Part shown: in pieces, positions 7,495 through 14,394 of the stretch | Numbering within the stretch: position 1 is the first letter of the stretch | Layout of the letters: the number at the start of each line of letters is the position of its first letter | Assembly (NCBI GenBank): GCA_003136675.1 | Contig: PLFE01000144.1 | Span: 1-32,069 of the forward strand | DNA: 32,069 bases | Direction of reading: 5' to 3' | Source of the DNA: Bryobacterales bacterium | GTDB taxonomy: Bacteria > Acidobacteriota > Terriglobia > Bryobacterales > Bryobacteraceae | Position numbers and translations under genes: made by a program | Notes under the pieces: model-generated | What the model saw: the letters and a program-made list of their open reading frames with translations, nothing else | The model's database searches: none | What the model was told of the DNA's origin: nothing

Positions 7495-8730
7495 TTATTC
7501 ACTCACCAGTACAAACTTATGCGCCACCGGCTGAGCAGCTTCGTGCTGCTCGTGTACGATCTCCGCTTCCATCCGGTCCAGCAGCGCCATCGCCGACTCA
7601 CGATCCGGCAGAGGATCTCGCGCCAGTGGAACCTGAATATTGCGCCAGCGCGTATTATGCAGGTCCGTATGCTTCTTCGTGAGCGCGGCAACCGCGCGCG
7701 CCTGATCCATCATCGGCGTTTCAAACTTCACCAGGTTGATTCCGTGCGCCAGTTCCTCGCTCTCGAAGGAGCCGGCTTCCTTGCCGTCGATCGTCAGAGT
7801 CCACTTGCCCCGCTTCAAACCCTTTACGGTCAGAATCTCTTCGTCAAGCGCGTCAACGAAATCGGACGCCTTCATGGCCAGTTGCGTCGAAGCGTCTCTC
7901 CAATCGATCGGCATCGGCAAAGCTTTCTCGGTTTCCGTCCAACTCGCGCCATCCAGATCCCCAACACTCGCGTTGGCGGATTTTCGCACCTTGCCCGCCG
8001 CTACATCGATCTCGACATCGCTCACCATCGCCGGCGCGCGCCAGGCTTTCAACAGCGCTTCCGCCATCAGCATGTGCCCCGCCGGACCAGGATGAACGCG
8101 ATCGGGAATCAGTTTCTTAGCGCCGGCGGGGTCCATCGCAAACGCCTTCTTCAAGTCTTCCACCACCGGCCCGTTCATATCCGCCGTATCGATATGGTCG
8201 GTCGCCGCCAGAGTCTTCACGCCCTCCGCATACCGCTCCAGAACCGCGTTATATCCGCCTTCGAAGGTAGGAGTCTGCGTCACGTCGTCATACGGCGAAG
8301 GCAGAATCGCCGTGATCCGGATTCCCGGCTCCTCCTTCTTCACTGAGCTCACGATGTGCTGGTAGCCGTTGATGTAGGTGTCGTAAAGCCCCTGATCGAA
8401 CGCCCTGTAGCTGGCATCGTTCATTCCCAGCATGATGGTCATCACCGTTGGACGGTACGCGAACACGTCACGCTCCAGGCGTAGGTCAACCGGGCCGCCG
8501 CCGCCACCCGTCACCCGGTCGCCGCCCCACCCCGAATGCACGAAAGTGAAGTGCTCGCCGGGAAATCGAGTCACCGCATACGTCTCGACAAAGGTCGTAT
8601 AAAGCCGCTGGTCCGTGATGCTGTCGCCATAAAACACCACGCGGTCGCCGTCATGCAAATAGAAGCCGTTCTGTGCCGGGCCGCTGCCCGCAAGGACGCC
8701 CGCCAGTGCGAAAACTCGCCAAAAAGCCAT
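7495..8730 (-). CDS. Secreted SGNH/GDSL hydrolase
   Basis: A 411-residue SGNH-family esterase/lipase. Block I is VVFYGDSITD (Ser37), block II is HSGWGGDRVTGG, block III is LGMNDAS (Asn104) and block V is IPDRVHPGPAGH (Asp210, His213), so the catalytic set is complete. ATG 8730 is chosen because it starts a clear signal peptide, MAFWRVFALAGVLAGSGPAQ; the upstream frame extension has no such logic. The C-terminal 190 residues form a second domain seen in related acidobacterial and planctomycete enzymes. It is the first gene of the six-gene operon and the only one with an export signal. Its first 213 bp are duplicated at 10622-10834. Likely substrates are acyl or acetyl esters on sugars; that is a family guess. 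Confidence 0.9.
   Translation of the reverse strand: MAFWRVFALAGVLAGSGPAQNGFYLHDGDRVVFYGDSITDQRLYTTFVETYAVTRFPGEHFTFVHSGWGGDRVTGGGGGPVDLRLERDVFAYRPTVMTIMLGMNDASYRAFDQGLYDTYINGYQHIVSSVKKEEPGIRITAILPSPYDDVTQTPTFEGGYNAVLERYAEGVKTLAATDHIDTADMNGPVVEDLKKAFAMDPAGAKKLIPDRVHPGPAGHMLMAEALLKAWRAPAMVSDVEIDVAAGKVRKSANASVGDLDGASWTETEKALPMPIDWRDASTQLAMKASDFVDALDEEILTVKGLKRGKWTLTIDGKEAGSFESEELAHGINLVKFETPMMDQARAVAALTKKHTDLHNTRWRNIQVPLARDPLPDRESAMALLDRMEAEIVHEQHEAAQPVAHKFVLVSE
8518..8730 (+). repeat. 213-bp direct repeat, copy 1 (5' end of GDSL hydrolase gene)
   Basis: Identical to 10622-10834 except at one position (C8700 versus A10804), with no indels; the offset is exactly 2104 bp. It covers codons 1-71 of the GDSL gene on the minus strand. 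Immediately beyond the start codon (8731-8750) similarity falls to about 16 of 20, then ends. Together with copy 2 it brackets the subtilisin-like protease gene. Confidence 0.95.
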
Positions 8731-8839
8731 GAAGTCGAGTTTACATCGTCGCACGGGACTCAAGTACCAATTGCATGGCATTGATACCGTTTTTGGGTCC
8801 CCCTCATACAGGTGTCGCAACATCCCACCGATCACCATC

Positions 8840-10615
8840 ATGTCCAACAGAATGAAGTTCATAGCAAAGAGACCCAATTTGAAAATCCAACGTTATTATT
8901 CGCTGGCGGTTCTTGCCTTGGCCGCCGGCATGGCCTTCGGGCAGAATCCGAAGATATCCAAAGACCTGCAAGGCGTGTCCGGAGCCGCGCAAATCGACGT
9001 GATCGTGCAGTTCGCCCAAGCCCCCACCGCGCGTCACCACCAACTGGTGATGAACCACGGCGGAGTATTCAAGGACGACCTTTCGGTAGCGAAAGCCGCC
9101 CACTACTCTATTTCAGCCGACGCGCTGGCGGATTTAGCCAGTGAGCCGGACGTCGTGTATGTGACTCCCGATCGAGCCGTGAAATCGCTCCTGGATTACG
9201 CCAATCCGGCCGTGAGCGCAAATATTGCCCGATCCTATGGTTTTGACGGAACTGGAATCGGTATTGCGCTGGTTGACAGCGGCGTCGCCCTGGCCCAGAC
9301 TATCTCGCTCGGAACATACGATTTGAACTCCCCGCTCATTTTAGGCCTGTCATCGCTGAATTCGCGCGTCGTTTACAGCCAGAACTTCACAGCGGATTCG
9401 TCCGCGGTGGATGGTCACGGGCACGGGACCCACGTCGCCGGCATCCTGGCGGGAAATGGATACGCCTCCGTGGGGTCAGCCTATACACGTTCGTTCATCG
9501 GGATCGCGCCGAATGCCAATGTGATCAACCTGAAGGTTCTCGATCACAATGGCAACGGGACCGACAGCACTGTAATAAAGGGTATTCAAGAGGCGATCGC
9601 ACTCAAATCGAAATACAATATCCGGGTTCTGAACCTTTCTCTGGGCCGGCCGGTCTACGAAAGCTACAGGCTTGACCCGCTCTGCCTGGCCGTAGAGGAG
9701 GCGTGGCAAGCCGGCATTGTGGTGGTTGTGGCGGCGGGTAACGACGGACGCGACAACTCGATGGGCACCAGCGGTTACGGAACCATCATGGCTCCCGGAA
9801 ACGATCCTTTCGCGATCACCGTAGGCGCCATGAAAGATATGCGCACCCTGGTTCGCACCGATGACCTCATCGCCAGTTACAGTTCCAAGGGACCCACCCA
9901 GGTGGACCACATCATCAAGCCTGACCTGGTGGCCCCCGGGAATCGGGTGATCTCTCTGCTGTCACCCGCGAGCTTTGTGCTGGGTGCGTCCAACGCCGCC
10001 AATCTGGTTCCTACCTCCTACTACCAGGTCTTCGGGAGCTCGCTGAACTCCTCCAATTATTTGTCATTGAGCGGAACCAGTATGGCGGCGCCGATGGTGA
10101 GCGGGGCAGCGGCTCTCCTGCTGCAGCAGAGTCCTACCCTGACCCCGGATCAGGTAAAAGCCCGCCTGATGAAGACTGCCACCAAGACATTCCCGGCCAG
10201 CAGCGTTGCGATCGATCCCACCACAGGCATTTCTTATACCAGCCAGTACGACATCTTTACCATCGGAGCCGGTTATCTCGACGTGTGGGCCGCGCTGAAC
10301 AGCACCGACGTCGCATCCGGGAGCGCACTTTCGCCGACGGCGGTTTACAACGCCGCCACCAAACTGGTCACCGTCACGAACACCGTATCGGGCACTACCG
10401 CGGTGTGGGGAACGAGCGCCGTGTGGGGGACGTCGGCGGTATGGGGATCCTCGGTTTGGGTGGGCAGCAGCAGTGCGGTTTGGGGATCTTCGGCCGTCTG
10501 GGGCAGCAGCGCCACCACGGCGTTTTCTTCCGTGTGGGGATCTTCGGCCATCTGGAGCAGTTCCACTCAGGATGCTTCCGAAAGCGTTGCTTTACTGATC
10601 AATGGCGAAAACTAG
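8840..10615 (+). CDS. Secreted subtilisin-like serine protease (S8) with AVWGSS-repeat tail
   Basis: A 591-residue S8 protease. ATG 8840 (or 8852) precedes a signal peptide ending AVLALAAGMAFGQ. An I9-like inhibitor propeptide follows (IDVIVQFAQAP... YVTPDRAVKS). The catalytic triad is Asp146 in ALVDSGVA, His195 in GHGTHVAGI and Ser414 in GTSMAAPMVSGAAALL; the oxyanion Asn lies in VVVAAGNDG. After the domain comes a linker and about seven copies of a (A/S)VWG(S/T)S motif at residues 521-575. It probably acts outside the cell, with self-processing. The frame upstream of 8840 is open to 8729, but those codons overlap the GDSL promoter region and carry no secretion signal. The gene sits alone between 213-bp direct repeats. 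Confidence 0.93.
   Translation: MSNRMKFIAKRPNLKIQRYYSLAVLALAAGMAFGQNPKISKDLQGVSGAAQIDVIVQFAQAPTARHHQLVMNHGGVFKDDLSVAKAAHYSISADALADLASEPDVVYVTPDRAVKSLLDYANPAVSANIARSYGFDGTGIGIALVDSGVALAQTISLGTYDLNSPLILGLSSLNSRVVYSQNFTADSSAVDGHGHGTHVAGILAGNGYASVGSAYTRSFIGIAPNANVINLKVLDHNGNGTDSTVIKGIQEAIALKSKYNIRVLNLSLGRPVYESYRLDPLCLAVEEAWQAGIVVVVAAGNDGRDNSMGTSGYGTIMAPGNDPFAITVGAMKDMRTLVRTDDLIASYSSKGPTQVDHIIKPDLVAPGNRVISLLSPASFVLGASNAANLVPTSYYQVFGSSLNSSNYLSLSGTSMAAPMVSGAAALLLQQSPTLTPDQVKARLMKTATKTFPASSVAIDPTTGISYTSQYDIFTIGAGYLDVWAALNSTDVASGSALSPTAVYNAATKLVTVTNTVSGTTAVWGTSAVWGTSAVWGSSVWVGSSSAVWGSSAVWGSSATTAFSSVWGSSAIWSSSTQDASESVALLINGEN
10400..10564 (+). repeat. Tandem AVWG(S/T)S repeat at the protease C-terminus
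   Basis: About seven degenerate 18-bp units (codons for Ala-Val-Trp-Gly-Ser/Thr-Ser) with two short interruptions (SVWVGSS and ATTAFS). The third bases vary between units, so this is protein-level repetition kept over time and not a fresh DNA slippage product. Tails of this type occur on other bacterial S8 proteases; their function is not established. A surface-binding or secretion role is possible. Confidence 0.85.
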
Positions 10616-10834
10616 CCCGGAGTCGCCGCCCCACCCCGAATGCACGAAAGTGAAGTGCTCGCCGGGAAATCGAGTCACCGCATACGTCTCGACAAAGGTC
10701 GTATAAAGCCGCTGGTCCGTGATGCTGTCGCCATAAAACACCACGCGGTCGCCGTCATGCAAATAGAAGCCGTTCTGTGCCGGGCCGCTGCCCGCAAGGA
10801 CGCACGCCAGTGCGAAAACTCGCCAAAAAGCCAT
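10592..10834 (-). pseudogene. Truncated duplicate of the GDSL hydrolase gene
   Basis: The frame begins at ATG 10834 and copies the first 71 codons of the GDSL gene, including its signal peptide and the block I serine (one change: Gly11 to Cys). At 10621 it runs into foreign sequence and ends after nine more codons at TAA 10592, inside the antisense of the protease 3' end. Blocks III and V are lost, so no enzyme can form. At most a secreted 60-residue peptide would be made. Near-identity to the parent indicates a recent event. Confidence 0.9.
10622..10834 (+). repeat. 213-bp direct repeat, copy 2
   Basis: Matches 8518-8730 at 212 of 213 positions in the same orientation. The left junction shares CCCGG with copy 1 (8514-8518 and 10616-10620), followed by 2 extra bases. 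Recombination between the copies would delete 2104 bp carrying the whole protease gene and restore a divergent GDSL/alpha-galactosidase arrangement with an 89-bp gap. Confidence 0.95.
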
Positions 10835-10923
10835 GCGGACGAGCTTACATCGTCCCTGCCTGCGCACCCGCTTGCCTGATTGCCGGGTTCCCGCGCGATA
10901 GACTTTTCAGCAGACCTATTCAC

Positions 10924-13113
10924 ATGCGCCTTGTCATCCTCCTCGCCGCCTTCGCCGTCAGCGTCTCCGCCCAGATTACATATCAGGCGGAACGCCACCT
11001 GATCACCTTCCAGACCGCCAGTTCCACCATGGTCCTGGGCGTGAACGAACGCCATGAACTACAAACCCTCTACTGGGGCGCTCCCGTGCCCGGCACGATC
11101 GACTTTGGGGAAGCCCACTCCACTCCAGACCGTTCTTCCTTCGACCCCTCCCAGACCCGCACGCGCGAAGAATTCCCCGGTTGGGGCGGCGCGCGCTACT
11201 ATGAACCCGCCGTCAAAATCACGCGGGCGGATGGCGATCGCGACGTCGTGCTCAAAGTCCGCGCCATGAACATCACGCCCACCGCCGCCAAAATCGGATT
11301 GGAAGACAAGGACGGTGTCGCCGTCGATCTCCTCTATCGCATCTGGCCGGAACTGGGCATCATCGAGAAGCATTCCGTCATCCGCAATGCAGGCAAGCAG
11401 AACATCAACGTGGAATCCGCGCAATCCGGCGTCTGGTACATGCCCCCAGGCGATAACTACCGTTTGACTTATGTGTCGGGACGCTGGGCCGCGGAGGACC
11501 AGATCTCACGCGAACCGGTCCATCCCGGCGCTAAGGTCCTCGAAAGCCGCCGTGGCAACACCAGCCACAACGCCAACCCCTGGTTCATGATTGACGACAG
11601 CCACGCCACCGAAGAAACCGGACGCGTGTGGTTCGGAGCTCTCGCATGGTCCGGCAACTGGCGCCTCTCGATCGAGCAGACCCCCTATAACCAGGTGCGC
11701 GTCACCGGCGGCTTCAACACCTTCGATTTCGCCTATACGCTTCTGCCCGGCATGTCTCTCGAAACCCCCGCCTTCTACGGGGGCTACTCCGGTCAGGGCT
11801 TCGGCGAAGCATCCCGTATGCTGCATCGCCTGGAACGGGAGGAGATTCTGCCCGGTGGCGTGAAATCACGCCTGCGTCCCGTCCTTTACAACTCCTGGGA
11901 AGCCACAACCTTTCATGTCGACGAGCCCGGCCAAAAAGCCCTCGCCGCGAAGGCCGCTTCCCTGGGCGTCGAGCTGTTCGTCATGGACGATGGCTGGTTC
12001 GGCAAACGCAACAACGATCACGCCGGTCTGGGCGATTGGTTCGTCAACAAGGCCAAGTTCCCCAACGACCTGCAGCCGCTCATCGGCGAAGTCAACCGGC
12101 TCGGCATGGATTTCGGTCTCTGGGTAGAACCCGAAATGGTGAATCCCGATAGCGACCTCTACCGCGCGCATCCGGATTGGGTGCTCAATTTTCCGAATCG
12201 GCCCCGCAGTGAGCTGCGCAATCAGCTTGTCCTCAACTTAGCCTTGCCCGACGTCCGCGACTTCATCCTCGACGCCCTCGACCGCCTCGCCACCACTTAC
12301 AACATCAAATATTTCAAGTGGGATATGAACCGCAGTTTCAGCGAACCGGGGTGGGATTCGGCGTCCCCTGTCGTTGGCCTCAAAATGCCCGGCACTCCCG
12401 ACGATCAGAAGAAAGTCTGGGTGGAGTATGTTCGGAACTACTACGACATTCTGCAAAAGCTTCGCGCCAAACATCCCAAGCTCGAAATCGAATCCTGTTC
12501 CGGCGGCGGCGCACGAATCGACTTGGGCGTTCTCAAATATGTGGACGAGGTCTGGACTTCCGATAACACCGAGGCCTTCGACCGTCTTCGCATTCAGGAA
12601 GGCTTCAGCTACGCCTATGCGCCGAAGATTATGTCCTCCTGGGTGACGGACGTTCCCAACATGAACGGCCGCTCCACGCCCCTGCAATATCGCTTCCTGG
12701 TCGCCATGCAGGGCGCGCTCGGCATTGGCGCCAATCTGAATAAGTGGGCCGACGCCGATTTCACAGTGGCGAAAAGCATGGTCGCGCTGGATAAGCAGAT
12801 TCGCCCCACCGTCCAAACCGGCAATCTCTACCGGCTGATGTCGCCGCGCGACGGCGATGTAACTGCGAATGAATATGTCGCCCAGGATGGCAAGCAAGCC
12901 GTCTTATTCGCCTTCCGCCATTCCCAGGAGTATGATTTGCCCGCCCCCACCATCTATCTGGAAGGTTTAGATTCGCGGGCCACCTATACGGTCACCTATC
13001 TCGGTGATCGTACGGAACAACATACCGGCGCATATCTCATGCACAACGGCCTGGATTTGAACCTCAAAGGCGACTACGCCAGCACCGTCGTAGTGCTGAA
13101 CCGCGACCATTAA
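10924..13113 (+). CDS. Secreted GH36 alpha-galactosidase
   Basis: A 729-residue glycoside hydrolase family 36 enzyme that would release alpha-linked galactose from oligosaccharides such as raffinose or from galactomannan side chains. The nucleophile is Asp467 in YFKWDMNRSFSEPG and the acid/base is Asp547 in WTSDNTEAFDRL; SCSGGGARIDLG, FVMDDGWFG and LWVEPEMVNPDSDLY are other GH36 blocks. An N-terminal beta-sandwich domain fills roughly residues 20-320 and a C-terminal beta domain the end. ATG 10924 is chosen because it starts a signal peptide, MRLVILLAAFAVSVSAQ; the longer open frame from 10777 runs antisense through the repeat. Export is therefore likely. It may once have been divergently paired with the GDSL gene before the protease cassette arrived. 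Confidence 0.94.
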   Translation: MRLVILLAAFAVSVSAQITYQAERHLITFQTASSTMVLGVNERHELQTLYWGAPVPGTIDFGEAHSTPDRSSFDPSQTRTREEFPGWGGARYYEPAVKITRADGDRDVVLKVRAMNITPTAAKIGLEDKDGVAVDLLYRIWPELGIIEKHSVIRNAGKQNINVESAQSGVWYMPPGDNYRLTYVSGRWAAEDQISREPVHPGAKVLESRRGNTSHNANPWFMIDDSHATEETGRVWFGALAWSGNWRLSIEQTPYNQVRVTGGFNTFDFAYTLLPGMSLETPAFYGGYSGQGFGEASRMLHRLEREEILPGGVKSRLRPVLYNSWEATTFHVDEPGQKALAAKAASLGVELFVMDDGWFGKRNNDHAGLGDWFVNKAKFPNDLQPLIGEVNRLGMDFGLWVEPEMVNPDSDLYRAHPDWVLNFPNRPRSELRNQLVLNLALPDVRDFILDALDRLATTYNIKYFKWDMNRSFSEPGWDSASPVVGLKMPGTPDDQKKVWVEYVRNYYDILQKLRAKHPKLEIESCSGGGARIDLGVLKYVDEVWTSDNTEAFDRLRIQEGFSYAYAPKIMSSWVTDVPNMNGRSTPLQYRFLVAMQGALGIGANLNKWADADFTVAKSMVALDKQIRPTVQTGNLYRLMSPRDGDVTANEYVAQDGKQAVLFAFRHSQEYDLPAPTIYLEGLDSRATYTVTYLGDRTEQHTGAYLMHNGLDLNLKGDYASTVVVLNRDH

Positions 13114-13123
13114 AAAGGGCCCG

Positions 13124-14293
13124 TTAAGGAGCAACCGCCGCGAAATACCCGCGCTGCGTCTCCACGCGCACGCCCTTTCGCATGCACACTACACGGAGCT
13201 TGTGATACTTCCCATCACCGCTCGGCGCAGCATAAGCCAGTTGATACCGCGCGTGGTTGCCCTGCAGCGATTCGCCGACCGCCCTCGCAACTTCGCCGCC
13301 CGTGTAGAGCCGTCCACCCGTAAGGCTGGTCAACTTGATCAACGTGTCATTCGCTGTTCCAGGGTCGGCAGGCGGCAGGGTGCCGTCACGAGTCACGTCC
13401 ACGCTGTTCAGAACCGTGTCGCTCTGTTCCAGCGCATTGCTGAAGTGTCGCAGGAACGGCGTATAATCCAGGGTCTGGCCCTGCCGGAATTTCGTGTAGT
13501 CGCTCGTGCATTTCCCCGCTAGATAGCCCGCAAAGGGTGCGTCGGGCACCCTCATTGCATTCAAGTAAAGCGGCCCGCGCACTCCGTTTTGCGGGCGACT
13601 TACTTAGAAGCTTCCCGAGCCTTGCGGGAACGAAATATCCTGACACCCGTAGGGGTAACGGACCCAGGTCGGCGATCCACCCGAGATCCAGATCAGGCTC
13701 TTGGGACCCTCGATCTTGGACAGCCGGTTTCCCAACTCATCCAGCGTCCGGAAGGTAGTCGCCGTGCGAACACCTCCATCCTTGTCTTCGCGCGGCCTGA
13801 GACTGGCTACTTTCTCCATGGCCTGATCCATCAGCGCGTGAATGCGTCGCGTCCACAGGCCATCGCTCGCCGGAGTCGGCGGAAGCGCATGCACATGAAT
13901 CAGGCTGCCATCGTTCGCCAGAATATAGAGATAGATGGAATCGTTCGCGCCGAGCGGCGCCAGGGTTTGGTCAATCAGGGTGGCAAGGAATTCGCGGTGC
14001 CCCGGCGCCGAATTCAGCAGATCGAGCAGAATCAAAGTCGCGGGCGCGGATGGCTCCGCGGCGTTCGCCTTGAAGGAAGCGATCGGCTGAAGCTTCCCCT
14101 CGTCGAAGATCTGAAAGTCGGCGCTGGTCAGGTCCGTGACAGGCTGCCCTTTCGCGTCGAGCGCCGCGATATTCAAAACCAGGTCTTTGGTGGTTACGGG
14201 CGAGTTGGCGCCCGTTGAAGGAGCCGCGCCGGACAATATGGCACAGCCAAGAAGCGTAAACGCGGACAGCGATTTCAGAACTTGGGTGGGCAA
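13124..14293 (-). pseudogene. VWFA-related domain protein broken by an in-frame stop
   Basis: Two segments in the same frame together form an acidobacterial VWFA-related protein. Segment one (14293 to 13607) has DLVLNIAALDAKGQPVTDLT, SADFQIFDEG, TLILLDLLNS and SLIWISGGSPTW, and ends QGSGSF then TAA at 13604-13606. Segment two continues in frame after the stop with LAGKCTSDYTKF, DTVLNSVDVTRDGT, LTSLTGGRLYTGGEVARAV and RYQLAYAAP, the usual C-terminal half. The start is taken as TTG 14293 because a full AGGAGG lies 8 nt upstream. The N-terminus LLGCAILSG could be a lipobox, making it a lipoprotein. A 71-bp palindromic element lies beside the stop. It is either a pseudogene or a truncated 229-residue product. 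Confidence 0.75.
13526..13596. repeat. 71-bp palindromic element with 9-bp terminal inverted repeats
   Basis: The ends are GCCCGCAAA (13526-13534) and TTTGCGGGC (13588-13596), exact inverted copies. Inside is a 7-bp stem, AGGGTGC (13534-13540) and GCACCCT (13546-13552), with a 5-nt loop. The element lies in the VWFA gene between the part encoding QGSGSF and the part encoding LAGKC, where the protein seems interrupted. It has no coding capacity. It may be a REP-like or MITE-like short insertion; I could not identify a clean target duplication. Confidence 0.55.
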
Positions 14294-14301
14294 TTGATTG
14301 A

Positions 14302-14308
14302 CCCTCCT
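14302..14308 (-). promoter_or_regulatory. Strong Shine-Dalgarno that sets the VWFA gene start at TTG 14293
   Basis: On the minus strand the sequence reads AGGAGGG, 8 nt before TTG 14293. It is the best ribosome-binding site in this part of the window and argues for the TTG start over other open upstream codons, for example TTG 14314. Confidence 0.65.
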
Positions 14309-14366
14309 GTTCAAGAGTATACCGAGCGGCCGCTCCGAGGCGGAGAAAGTCGCGCGAATGGTTCGA

Positions 14367-14386
14367 TCAGCCGGTTTTTCGGCTGA
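14367..14386 (-). terminator. Stem-loop just downstream of the UnbV gene, possible terminator
   Basis: TCAGCCG (14367-14373) and CGGCTGA (14380-14386) form a 7-bp perfect stem with a 6-nt loop, 8 nt past the UnbV stop. On the minus strand no T-run follows, so it is not a canonical intrinsic terminator. It could stabilise the 3' end of the message. Confidence 0.35.
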
Positions 14387-14394
14387 ACTAATGA

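Noticed and set aside
6070-8346. Two frames of about 307 codons antisense to the ATP-grasp, esterase and GDSL genes
   Set aside because: His/Arg-rich shadow translations; the opposite strand has complete catalytic motifs.
8779-8808. A TTGATA ... CATACA promoter-like pair upstream of the protease
   Set aside because: The -10 half matches the consensus at only 3 of 6 positions; not strong enough to list as a promoter.
13386-13646. A separate 86-codon gene in the VWFA region
   Set aside because: It spans the palindromic element in a different frame from the VWFA halves, and its translation matches nothing; the VWFA reading explains both flanks.
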